62,000 bases of DNA from Prorocentrum cordatum. Its lineage: Eukaryota; Sar; Dinophyceae; Prorocentrales; Prorocentraceae. Of the stretch, positions 31,622 to 40,974 are shown piece after piece; position 1 is the stretch's first letter, and the number at the start of each line of letters is the position of its first letter. The notes under the pieces are model-generated. The model saw nothing but the letters and a program-made list of their open reading frames with translations, ran no database searches and was not told the origin of the DNA. The DNA is taken from contig CAUYUJ010014323.1 in assembly GCA_963575745.1 (NCBI GenBank), forward strand, positions 272,393 to 334,392, written 5' to 3'. The translations under genes were made by a program, and so were the position numbers.

Positions 31622-33039
31622 TATGTGGAGGCCGCGAGCCGACGATGCCAGAGAAATCCACGGTGTCGAGGTGGTGTTACCCCCACGTGATGCCTGTCCT
31701 CCGCGAAGATGGAGTCGAACTCCTTGACCAGCCCGGCCTCGTCCAAGCCCTCCGCGGCCACCAGCTGCTTGTTGAAAACCAGCTTGGTCGCGACATCAGC
31801 GGAAGCACCCACCTCCAGCTTGACCAGGGGCGTGCCGTTGAGGAGGACTCTGCCTTTGGGCCTGCGCCCCACAAAGGACTTCTGAGGGTACCAGTCCTGT
31901 AGAAGTCGGTGGAGTCGTCGAGTCTGGAGCTCAGTGCGAAGTTGCTTCGGGCTCCAGTCCGCATCGATGTAGATAGGAACGTTCTGCCCCGTGGCCGCCA
32001 AAGCGGTGAAGGATCTCCAGGCGCCTCCAGGAAGTTCAAGATGACGTGCGAGAGCCGCTGAACGGGGCGAAGTAATGTCCTTGCCACCGAGAAGCTGAAT
32101 GTGGAACTTCCGCGAGGGCACGTCGCCGACCACCGATACCATGTCCATGGTGAGGCCGGCATCGGCAATCCAGGGGCCGATGGCCTGCCGAACGGCTGCG
32201 GGGGCAACAAGTTCGGGGGCGCCGATGGCGTAGACGGAGGGGTCAGGAGGCCTGTCCCAAACCGCCAGGGCCACCAAATCCATCGCGGGAAGCTGGGCTT
32301 CGGCCATGGCGAGCTGTCGACGTACCTCTTCGACCGACGCTGCCGTGGCGGCCTGGGCCGTTTCGCTCGCCGTGAGGCGCTGCCGGATGTCGACCATCTC
32401 CTGCTCGGAGACTTCAGGGCGCCTGTTGACGGTGCGCTCGAAGGTCGAGATGGTCCGCCCGATCGACTGGATGGAGGCTTCGGTGAAGGTCCGCATGGCG
32501 GTGTCCACGTGCCCTGTGAGCTCGGTCCGAAGAGCATCGGCGATGCCCCTGAAGGCGTCAGGAACAGCTGCAGGGGGGAGAGGACTGCCAGGGCCTGGAG
32601 GTGGAGGTGCAACCCCAGCGCGGGCAGGAAGACCGCCTGGTGCCCGCCAGGTGTCGGCTCGCTGGAGCACGTCATCGCCTGGGGTAGCAACAGCGGCGGC
32701 ACCCGCACCGGCACCAGCAGCAGGCTGGCTGGGCTGGCTGGGCTGGCTGGGAAGCGTTGGTGCCGCTTCCAGCCTTGCCAAGAGCGCCTGCTGGTCCAGG
32801 GCTTCTATGGTGGCCGCGGCGGCGGCAGCGCGAGCGGCGGGCGCGCTGCCACGGGCTGCTCCTCGCGGACGCTCCGAGCGGGCGATCGGGCCGCCGTCAT
32901 CGCGAGCGCCACGCTGCCGACGGCGGCGGCGTGGCTGCTGCGAGTGGCCACCGCTGCGCCCGCTGCGGCTGTGGCTGTGATCAGCAGCAGCAGCAGCATC
33001 TTCATCTGAGCTCCGCGAACTGCCCATAGACGAAGGCAT
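31621..33039 (-). CDS. LINE ORF1 protein
   Basis: 472 codons from ATG 33039 to TAG 31621-31623. The reading frame is open further upstream, but that part is the 5' UTR plus leader (it translates VAILAQG from the DinoSL). The N-terminus is basic and Ser/Arg-rich (MGSSRSSDEDAAAAADHSHS, then RRRRRQRG), followed by a Pro/Ala linker. A coiled-coil-like part lies at about residues 200-245 (EMVDIRQRLTASETAQ, VEEVRRQLAMAEAQLP). The C-terminal globular region (KSFVGRRPKGRVLLNGTPLV) has an RRM-like feel. This order, disordered then coiled coil then RNA-binding, is typical of LINE ORF1 chaperones that coat element RNA. The end overlaps ORF2. Confidence 0.75.
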   Translation of the reverse strand: MPSSMGSSRSSDEDAAAAADHSHSRSGRSGGHSQQPRRRRRQRGARDDGGPIARSERPRGAARGSAPAARAAAAAATIEALDQQALLARLEAAPTLPSQPSQPSQPAAGAGAGAAAVATPGDDVLQRADTWRAPGGLPARAGVAPPPPGPGSPLPPAAVPDAFRGIADALRTELTGHVDTAMRTFTEASIQSIGRTISTFERTVNRRPEVSEQEMVDIRQRLTASETAQAATAASVEEVRRQLAMAEAQLPAMDLVALAVWDRPPDPSVYAIGAPELVAPAAVRQAIGPWIADAGLTMDMVSVVGDVPSRKFHIQLLGGKDITSPRSAALARHLELPGGAWRSFTALAATGQNVPIYIDADWSPKQLRTELQTRRLHRLLQDWYPQKSFVGRRPKGRVLLNGTPLVKLEVGASADVATKLVFNKQLVAAEGLDEAGLVKEFDSIFAEDRHHVGVTPPRHRGFLWHRRLAAST

Positions 33040-33130
33040 GGCATGCGCGCCCGGAACCGCCAGTGGAGTGGTGATATGGAGCCTGCGGTGGTGAACCGCA
33101 GGGATCGGTGGAAATAGCTGAAGTGCACGG

Positions 33131-33188
33131 GGGCTTTGAGCCCAAGCTGCGGGGCTCTCAGCCCCCTTAGAGCCCGATCGGGTTCTAA
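33131..33188 (-). promoter_or_regulatory. Three consecutive stem-loops in the LINE 5' UTR
   Basis: 33131-33143 is GGGCT/AGCCC around TTG. 33151-33165 is GGGGCT/AGCCCC around CTC. 33167-33188 is a near-perfect palindrome with TTAGA/TCTAA outer arms and CCCGATCGGG at its centre. They lie between the DinoSL sequence and ORF1 and may act in RNA packaging or translation; function is inference. Confidence 0.6.
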
Positions 33189-33194
33189 AAGAGC

Positions 33195-33215
33195 CTTGAG
33201 CCAAAATGGCTACGG
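33195..33215 (-). other. Complete DinoSL sequence at the LINE 5' end
   Basis: All 21 positions after the variable first base match the canonical dinoflagellate leader. In the element's orientation nothing but the GGA-tract target lies upstream, so the inserted RNA began with the leader. Confidence 0.9.
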
Positions 33216-33345
33216 AGAAGGAGGAGGAGGAGGAGATAAAGGGCGGAAGGGGGAAAGACCCAAACAGGCCCGCGACCCCCCGAAACCCCGACGGGAATAC
33301 CGCCAGAACAGACGCGCACCGTGAACGAGGGGCGAAAAAAAACCG
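33216..33345. repeat. GGA tract and right part of the dispersed repeat
   Basis: The GGA tract (33216-33236) mirrors that at 27226-27254. The following sequence (GGCCCGCGACCCCCCGAA, then ACGGG.ATACCG and AACGAGGGGC) aligns with 38255-38345. Confidence 0.65.
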
Positions 33346-34404
33346 CGCCAAAGAACCCCGAGCCGGGGGGTCGCGGGCCAAGTTTACCCCGGGACCCCAC
33401 TCAAGAACAGAGAGGAAGAGAACAAAAACACCCAAGACCCAGAACGACAACTGGCGCACATGTTCCGGGAGAAGGAAAAGCAAAGGAATACGCCCCCCCC
33501 TTCCATGAAAGAGGAGGGGCGGCCACGCCCGAAGGCGGCTCCACGTGCTTCAGCTGCGAAAACTTTGCCCCGTGCACAGTGTCGAACGGCATTGACAGGT
33601 GGAAGTGCGACTTCAGCGAAAGTCGCCCCACGGGTAAATTCATAGCTGCAGCGGGCGCGCGAACAGCATCTCCACGAAAGGGCCGCAATTCAAAGCGACG
33701 AAGTCCATGACCCAAACGGCAAATACAGACAAAACAATATGTCGTGGCGAATCCGACCGCAAAAGAGGAGAACGACGAGAGACGCGACAGAATGAGACGG
33801 CGGAAACGAACAACAGGACACGCGCGACACCAAGAGAAGAAGTCCAAGGACGAAGCCAAGGAGCTCGAGATCTATAGAACCAGCCTCGCCGCATCAGGTT
33901 TCCCTGGCACCAGAAATGCCGTCGCTCGGCCGCCGCGCTCCGGTTTGCGGGCAGTCTGAGGGCCAGGAGCGCCTGCCTCCAATGATACGTAATCCTGCCG
34001 TTGGCTCCAGGGCCCCGCGGGCGGCGCCTCTTCGGGGACGGGCGCGGGAACGCCTGGCGCGGGCTATCGGGGTCTCGATCCTGAGTCGAACGCCAATGCG
34101 AGCCGCCTGTCTGCCGAGTGCATGACTCCAGAAAACTGTCGCGAGGAGACAAGAGGAACGCGTAATACGCGCGCATTCATTTCGCTGGGGCTCGAAACAG
34201 CAAAGCACATTATAACCCAAGGCGCCGCGCCGCAGAGACCAACCGCGAGTCGCGTCAGCTCGCCTCCAACAGCACTTTCGGTCCAGGCGCTAATCCCAGC
34301 GAGTTCTACGTTCTACAGCGCCATGGAGACACCAGGTGTCGCTTCGGACTAACATCGTGGCGCGCCACAGCAAACTGAGTCGCCGTAGCGCCGGGCCCCC
34401 TGCC
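33346..34404. other. No gene recognised
   Basis: Open frames exist on both strands but none has a motif. A short phrase GGTTTCCCTGG.A.CAGAAATGC at 33897-33920 recurs at 58051-58074, suggesting another dispersed repeat. Confidence 0.4.
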
Positions 34405-34735
34405 GCAGTTACCTCGGCGCCAGGTTCCCCCGCCGCCGCGGAGACAGACCTCGGCGAGCGCTTCGCGCAAGGTTTCCCCGCCGCCGTGGAGAGGGACCTC
34501 GGTGAGCGTCGCGCGCCAAGTTCCCCCGCCGCCGGAGTCAGGCCTCGGCGAGCGTTTCGCGCCAGGTTCCCCCGCCGCATATGGAGAAATATCTCGGCGG
34601 GCGCTGAGCGTCGGGTTCCCCAACGAAGAGGGGAAGCGATCCGGCGGAATGCTTAGCGTCAGGCGCCCCCGCCGCGGAGCTAAGCAACCTCGGAGGGTGC
34701 TCGCGTCAGGTTTTCCCGCCGCGAAAGCACGCGCG
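34405..34735. repeat. 48-bp tandem repeat, about seven units
   Basis: Units begin CCTCGGCGAGCG and contain GCCAGGTTCCCCCGCCGC. Starts at about 34411, 34449, 34497, 34545 and 34594 are near 48 bp apart, followed by more diverged units. A related piece occurs at about 37640-37690. 48 bp equals 16 codons, and the minus strand reads as repeats of AAGEPGA.RSPRS.S. Confidence 0.75.
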
Positions 34736-34945
34736 CCTGCCCCCCTCCCCCCCCGCGCCCCCCCAATCCGCCTGGAAAGAGGACGCCGCGGGATAGCCAG
34801 CGGCGGCCGCGAGTGCCGCAGCCTCGGCCGCAAGGGCACACGCGCCGCCGCGGGTCTATTCCAGCGCCCCCGCCCTGAGCCGTTGGAAGCCGACTGCTCG
34901 CGACCGCGAGCCGGCTTCGGCGGCGGTGCCCCACCTATATGTGGT

Positions 34946-35371
34946 CTAGAGCAACCATGCTCGATCCTCGCGGTGAGGTGCTTCCCCGAGCGCCTCGCTT
35001 CGGGCGTGCAGGGTGCCCTTTCTCTCCGTTTGAAGGCCGAGGCGGATTGTTGGGCGCTTCGTCGCTGAGGCCAGGGCGGCTTCCTGAAGGCGAGCGTTCT
35101 GGGGAGTCACCATTTTGAGAAATTCTCGCGGGCTTGTCTCCAACGTTGCTGACATGCGCGAGAGCGCATTTATCCCCGCGCTCGCAGGCCCGCCCAAGCG
35201 GCGCCGGCAAGTCGGCCGGCGCCTCGCTTCGCACCGCGGTTTGGCGCACCCGTCTGCGAAGGCGAACTCTTCGCAGAGCTCGCGAGCTCCCAACCTGTGA
35301 GTTGGGCCCAGTCGCCGCGCGCTTCTCTGCTGGCCGACGTGGCCGAGTGGCCCCTTATCCTCTGACGCCAT
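34946..35371 (-). pseudogene. Tandem CCCH zinc-finger protein fragment, frameshifted
   Basis: The minus frame from 35371 reads ARELCEEFAFADGCAKPRCE, with Cys spacing C-x8-C-x4-C and Arg where the final His of a CCCH finger is expected. The next finger begins with PTCRRRLG in this frame and finishes in the neighbouring frame as GRACERGDKCALAHVSN. The combined spacing, allowing one inserted base, is C-x7-C-x5-C-x3-H. Downstream, LETSPREFLKMVTPQNARLQ and EAALASATKRPTIRLGLQTE look like ordinary protein. CCCH fingers usually bind RNA. The frameshift and degraded first finger suggest a pseudogene, though the first finger may be a natural variant. Confidence 0.5.
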
Positions 35372-35444
35372 TGCCCTGCATGCTGTTTGCAGGCGCTGTC
35401 TCCCAAAGAGTTTGGTGCGCTTGTCGCGTGGTTATTCGTAGCTT

Positions 35445-36007
35445 GTGTTTGCGACGCTGTCAGGTCTGCGTTCTGATCAGAGGTTCAAGGATGCCCGGGA
35501 GATTACAGCCCCAATCCTCAATGAACTTGCAGAGTCTGTCACCCTTGATTTTGACAGCGTTGAGGTGGGCGAAGTCAATGTGCAACCGTCTGCTTATGCC
35601 TGCCTGTGCCAGCCCGAGATCACGGAAAGGACTCGTCGTCCTTTGACGAAACGGCCGTTGGCATCAGCATCTTCTTTCCGCGTGTATATCCTCCTTCTGA
35701 GATCGTCATCTCTGAGAAGGTTGCTACGTTTTCTGTACTTATTTTCACATCGAATGTCTCGAACTCGCCGCTGTCCGCGAGGGACTCGCACGCTGCTGCG
35801 GCATCGTCAATCACGCGGAGCCAAATGACGCACGTATCTGGTCTGCCTGCGGCAGAGCTCGTCGCCCCATACACTCCCTGCTTTCGCTGTCGGAAGTGCG
35901 GCGCGGCAGGTAGGCTTCGGCATGCAACCTGTTCGGCCTCCTTGTGCGTCGCTTGTCCAGCAATATCCGAACTGCATCTTCTGCGGCGCTCTGCCGCTCG
36001 TGACTAG
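35445..36007. other. Possible coding region, strand unresolved
   Basis: Both strands give protein-like readings. Plus: REITAPILNELAESVTLDFD and, after a frame change near 35630, SSFDETAVGISIFFPRVYPP. Minus: CVIWLRVIDDAAAACESLAD, GEFETFDVKISTENVATFSE and, in another frame, RRLHIDFAHLNAVKIKGDRL. The minus reading seems slightly more natural and agrees with its neighbours. No family was recognised. Confidence 0.35.
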
Positions 36008-36009
36008 AT

Positions 36010-36670
36010 AATCCACCACCCGCGCCGCGAGGCTCATCCCCGAAGGGTGGGGGTGGCGCATGTTTATGTTATTCGTCCTGGATCGATGATCGGGCCCGCT
36101 TGGCCACGATCGGCGCGGCGCGTTCGCGCTGGCCGAGTTCCCGGGCGGGGGCGCGGCGCAACCGCCATGGCTTCGCTCGCGTTGTGCGTGGGCACTTGTT
36201 GTCGTCAACGCGTTTGGTGTCAGATTGCTCCGACGCAATGCGCTGGCGCGCCACGCGCGCGGCGCCCGGTTACCCCGCCGCGCGCTCTCGCGCAAGGGGT
36301 GCGAGGACGCTTTGCGCTGGTGCCATTCGGGACCTGGTCTCAGCGCCGGTCCACTCCGCAAATTCGCGCGGCCGTGGTGACAAGGACACATGATGCGGCA
36401 TCCCCGTTGCTGGGCTCACGCGCCTCGTGACCAGCGATGCCCGTCTAGTGGAGATCGCAGATGGGCGTTTCTCCGATTCAGCTCGGAACTTCTCCACTCT
36501 TTTGACCCAGCCTGGCAATTTCAGCGCCCGTCGAATTTTGACCGGCCTAAGCTCATGGAGTTTACCGTATTGTGGCTCTGGCGCTGGTAATAAGAATATG
36601 CAGTTGCATGTTCGCGCGACTCGAACGTCGCGCGCGCGTCTCTGACCTGCTTCTGCGGGTCCAACAGCGC
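36010..36670. other. No gene recognised
   Basis: Short open frames only, on both strands, without motifs. Confidence 0.4.
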
Positions 36671-36673
36671 AGT

Positions 36674-37111
36674 TTAATTGACGGGGGTCACGTCATTATG
36701 TGCAGGGGCTTGACCATCAGTGATATTTAGCTGCTCTTGGAAGGCAACGTGGTTCATCCTTGTGCCGTTCACGATGGTTGCGGTTTCTGGCATCTGACCT
36801 TGCCTTGCCCCAGCTCGTTGTTCTTGGCGAACTGTTGCGCTCGCAGGGCTCCGACTTCTGTCTGGATTTCATGCAGCGTGCAATCGCGCTGTTTCTTCCC
36901 GAGCTGATTGTCTCCTGCTCGGCGTCAACCTCATTGATGCGTTGGCCAGTGCCGTAAGCAGTTCATAGAGGTAGGCGTCGCTGCCACGTCTCTGCGGCTG
37001 CTCCTCGCCCTGATCCCTGGCGCTCTGGGAAGCAAGGGCTTCGACGGCAGCGCGGGCTTCAGCGTCGATAGTTGGGCGTACTGTTTGTGTTTGACTGATC
37101 GATTGGTCCAT
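36674..37111 (-). pseudogene. Coiled-coil-like coding fragment, frameshifted
   Basis: The ATG at 37111 begins MDQSISQTQTVRPTIDAEAR and AAVEALASQSARDQGEEQPQ, then LYELLTALANASMRL. In a second frame LHEIQTEVGALRAQQFAKNN continues in heptad-like fashion. In a third, METATIVNGTRM-like sequence (MPETATIVNGTRMNHVAFQE) runs to a TAA at 36674-36676. The three frames join in order with small shifts, so it is either a decayed gene or one with very short introns. Function unknown. Confidence 0.45.
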
Positions 37112-37159
37112 CGTGAGAGCTTCTTCTGCAGCGGCCCGCGCGCACTGGTCGCCGCGCCC

Positions 37160-37945
37160 ACGGATGGCCCTCGAGCATTATATGAATGCACCGCGGAAAA
37201 CTTACAGAGCATCTCCCTCATCGCTCTTGGAGAGCCACTTGTCGCTGCCTGATTTGCCCGCCGCGCAGCGCAGCTTGCACATTCAGAAAGTCATCGGCAG
37301 CATGGGCGCGTCGATTCGACGCCAGTGTGGTTCGCGGTTCGCGCCGACACGACGCTCGTCGGTTTGGCTCGCGTCAATTCGGCGCCCATCATTATGGGCC
37401 TCGTCAAATCGACGCTCGCTGGTATCTACCCCAGATGGCGGTCGTTAGGTTTGCCTCCGTTGCGTGCTCTGGCTAGCCTGACTGACGCTGCAGTTCTTCT
37501 GCGACGGCGTGCGAAGGCGAGGGGGGGGGGGGGGGGGGGGGGGCGCATTATCGAAGGGGCATGGGCGCATGCTCTCCCCGCCCCCCTAGCTCTTCCGAGA
37601 TCGCCCTGGACGCCGTCGGCCTTCCCGCGGCGCGAGGCCCCCCCTGCGCAATCACTTCGGCGCCAGGCCTCCCCGCCGCAACGCCTGTAGCGCCAAGTTG
37701 CCCAAACGCATTGGCCCTGTCATGCGAGGCGCTTGCGGGCGTCGGCGCAGCGACCTTATAACCTGTGGGACGGGCCATTTCATTGCCAGTTTCACGATCG
37801 CACGCCGCGGCGCGGCCGCCAGCGGCCCCTCTTCAACCTGGAACGAAGCGTCCGAGATCGCGCCCTCGAGATCTGCCGCGGGCGAGTCCGCGGTGTTCAT
37901 CCACCCGCGAGGGCGGGCATCTCGGCTGATAATCCGCGCGCAGGG
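37160..37945. other. No gene recognised; poly(G) run and 48-bp-repeat relative
   Basis: A G run spans about 37520-37542. 37640-37690 resembles units of the 34.4-kb repeat. Around 37300-37430 GTCGATTCGACGCC-like words recur irregularly. Confidence 0.45.
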
Positions 37946-37949
37946 ATGG

Positions 37950-38345
37950 AATGGCCCACGGGCCAAACCTCCCTCTTCGTCAGAACCTTGTCGGGGGAGG
38001 GCCCTGGCTCGCCTGCGAAGGCGGCCAGGTTCTCGTCGCTTTTTCGAGCTCGCGCCCCGCCGCGCGCGACTCACGGCAACGCCCCTAGCACGACGCAACA
38101 CATGAAGCCATTTACAATCGCCCCTCGCGGTGTTGACGACGAAGGGCAACGCGCGAGGCCCCGCGCCTGTCGCTAAGGCACACATGCCGCGGAAGCCGTG
38201 CCTCTTCGCGCTCGGGCGCAAATGCAGCAGCACGGGGGGGGGGGGGGGCGGGCGGGGGAAGGGCCCGGGCGGGCCCGCGACCCCCCCGAACTCAGACGGG
38301 GATACCGTCGAAACAACCGCGCGCCAATAACGAGGGGCAGCAAGA
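37950..38345. repeat. Uninterrupted copy of the dispersed repeat split by the LINE
   Basis: 37950-38232 matches 26975-27228, and 38255-38345 matches 33237-33345, in the same order and orientation. Here only a poly(G)/GGC stretch (about 38234-38254) separates the two parts, exactly where the LINE and its GGA tracts sit in the other copy. Confidence 0.7.
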
Positions 38346-39317
38346 ACAGGTACCGCACCACCGAAGGCCTGCTCGCCGAGCGGGCCCGTCTGGGCACGAT
38401 GTAGCAGACCGCTGGGGAGAGACACCCCGCGAACAACTCGTCGCGCCAAGCGCCTGCTGCTTGAGCTGCGTCGGCGTGCTGCTGAAGCAGTTCCGCGCGT
38501 CCGATCCTCCTGAAAACAGCGTGCGCGTCGAACTTGCAGCGCCTGCGCCGGCAGGTTCCTGCAGCGGCCTCGCAGAGGGCGCAGTCCCAGCGGCCTGCCC
38601 CCCCCCCCTCTTCTGGCTGGGACTAGGGCGGACTTTTCGGACTCAATCGGCTCACAATCATCATCGTCATCACCATCATCATCATCAGCATCATCACCGC
38701 CATCGCCATCGCCATCGTCATCGTCATCATCATCACCTCGTCGTCTTCATCATCGCCGCTACTGTTGGCCCCGAGCCAGGCAATGAGGATGTTGCAAGCC
38801 CCATGCCCGAGCTCGATCACACCGACCTGGGCGCCCAGGAGACAGAAGCCAAGAATTTTCTAGGCCTCCAACTTTGCCAGCCGAGATAGAGCACGCAGCA
38901 GGTTCGTCGCTCGTCGTAGCTCCCTGTTCCTCGCGCGGCGCACCCCAGATAGGAAGGGCAACCGTTCCCTGCGACGGGAACGCTTTTAATGCAGTTCGCT
39001 CGCATACAATCCACGGACTGACGCAGCGTGGATTTCTGTTTTCCCCGAAGTCGATGGATAAAGAAAATCGTCGTCTTCATCATCATCATCATCATCATCG
39101 TCCTCGTCGCCTCATCGTCATCGTCATCATCATCATCATCATCACCATCATCACCGCCATGGCCGTCATCGCCCTCGTCGCCATCCAGGAACGCCAGGGA
39201 ACCGCCGACCATCGGCGGAGGGCGGGGGAAGGCAGACAGGATACATTTCTTTTGCCAGCAAGCGCGAGACTCCAGCTGGTCTCGGTCCAAAGTGTCTGGG
39301 GCTGTTGCAGTCAGGGC
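38346..39317. other. Mixed stretch with two CAT microsatellites
   Basis: CAT-rich repeats lie at 38655-38757 and 39076-39165. Between and around them no gene was recognised. They bracket the 3' flank of the dioxygenase-like gene. Confidence 0.5.
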
Positions 39318-40894
39318 CTAATCGGTCAGGCCAGAAACAGGGGCGGCCTGCTGCCTCGCACGGTCAGCGCGCGACACTTCGGCCAGAACCTCCGTCAGGT
39401 CAGGGAGCGCCGCGAGGACCTCGGCCAAGTGCTGGGCCACGGCGTAGTTCACGACGCGGAAGAACTATGCAGGGCCAGGCGCGGAATTGATCTTGCGCGC
39501 TCTGACCTCCCGAAACGTGCCGGAGCAGATCATGGCGGCGATCTGCGGCCTCAGCTCGTCGGCGTCGTCGGTCTTTGCTGCTGCAGCCGATCCGTCGAAA
39601 GCGCGCTTGCACTCCTCGCGGCGGCGCACGTTGTGGTCCAGGGCGGACAGGTCCCCCGCGTAGAAGGACCCAGGCTTTTAGTCGAGGGTGATTTGTTCTT
39701 GGCCTTCCACCTTCACTTCCACGGAGCGTGCGCCGAAAAGCGTCGCGGACGCACGCGGCATGGAGCCGCCGCCGTCTGCGTGCCAACCGTCGCCCCGCGC
39801 TCCTGGTTTCACGAGCCAGATCGGCGCGTGCGCGAACGCGTTGTCGGCGAAGCCCGCTTGCAGGATGGGCTGCCCGTTATTTGAGATCTCTTCCGGCGCG
39901 TCGCCGTCGCGGACCGCCCCGCGCATTCTGGCGCCCAGCCGTTGCAGCCGAGGGCGCCACTTGGCCCGCATCGCTCTCGCGAAAGCGGCGAAGCGCTCCG
40001 ACGGGATCAGCTGCAAGTCCGTGGCCCTGTGAGGGCGCGGCACCCAGGGTGGTTTCCTTCGCCCGCGATGCCTGCCATCTCGGTTTTGAGGCCCAGCGCC
40101 GCCTCCTTCCCTCGAACGCAGCGGGAATGGGTTGCTCCCGTCTCCAGGCGCTGCTTGGCCCAGCTGCTCCAGCTGGGGCATGTCTGCAAAAAGCGGAGCA
40201 AATCTGGGTCGAGGTCTCCCTCCGCTATCGTTCCGACGCCGTGTTTGCCAGGCTGCCTCGCCGGGCGGACATCGGGCGGTTGCAGTAAGCAGCGGGCTCT
40301 CGCCTCGGCAGTGCCCATTCTCGCGGACGGCAGCCACGCCAACAACTGGTCGACGAGCTGGGTGCGACCTTTGGGGGGGCCTTCGAGGCCGGAAGGGGGC
40401 CGCGCCCGCGGGGGCTTCGCTGTTTCGGCCATCGGCCAAGTATCGCCAGGCTGCCCGCGCCACTTCGCACAGAAAAGCCAGGAATCCAGCCGCGTGGCTG
40501 GGCACTCCGTCATCCACGGCCCTTCTCTCTCGCTGCCTGGGCGCCCCGGGGTCGCCGCGGTGGCGTCCGCGAAGTCTCTGCCGCGCGCGGCGCAGGAGAA
40601 CGGCCGGCGCGCGCGTTGCTCCGCGGCCGCGCGCCCGAAGGACCACATGTCCAAATATTCAGGAAAGCGCTGGCTCCCTGGGAAGTCGTCTGGAGGCCTG
40701 TAATTGGCCGCGCACGCATGGATCTCGTCGTCGCTGGGGCGCAGCTTCCTCTGCAACCTGACGCGGGGGTTCGCCATCTCCGGGCAGCCGAGATCGCCGA
40801 TCACCACGTGCGGAGAGAGGGGGCGGACGGGGGAGAGGGGGGCGACGACGACCTCCAGGGGGAAGGAACGAGAGTTGCGGCAGGGCGACGACAT
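39318..40894 (-). pseudogene. 2OG-Fe(II) dioxygenase-like gene, interrupted
   Basis: From ATG 40894 the frame reads RKLRPSDDEIHACAANYRPP, QRFPEYLDMWSFGRAAAEQ and EGPWMTECPATRLDSWLFCA. Near 40025 the sensible frame shifts by one and continues as LQLIPSERFAAFARAMRAKW and FADNAFAHAPIWLVKPGARG. DGWHADGGGS (His-x-Asp, about 39775) and DHNVRRR (about 39630), 47 residues later, fit the iron-binding His-x-Asp...His with a following Arg for 2-oxoglutarate. A TAA (39678-39680) and a TAG (39465-39467) interrupt, yet the same frame continues through KPGSFYAGDLSALDHNV and FFRVVNYAVAQHLAEVLAAL to a TAG at 39318-39320. The substrate is unknown; the fold assignment rests on the HxD...H pattern and surrounding KPG/SFYxG words. 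Confidence 0.55.
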
Positions 40895-40974
40895 CTGTGG
40901 GGAAGGGTGGGATGGAGGGCAGGACGACAGCCTCTGGCGGGGAGGTCGGGTTCCAACCGCCCTAGTGAGAACGC

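Larger units (their letters stand above)
27253..33215 (-). mobile_element. Near-complete LINE-like retrotransposon with DinoSL 5' end
   Basis: From 5' to 3' on the minus strand: DinoSL sequence (33195-33215), a structured 5' UTR with three hairpins, ORF1 (ATG at 33039), overlapping ORF2 with AP-endonuclease and reverse transcriptase motifs, a C-terminal Cys/His region, and a short 3' UTR of about 50 nt without poly(A). It is flanked by GGA tracts and by the two halves of a dispersed repeat that is uninterrupted at 37.95-38.35 kb. Only two clear lesions were found: a TAG at 28331-28333 and a frameshift near a G6 run at 28041-28046. The copy is therefore young, or a near-functional family member. 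Confidence 0.8.
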
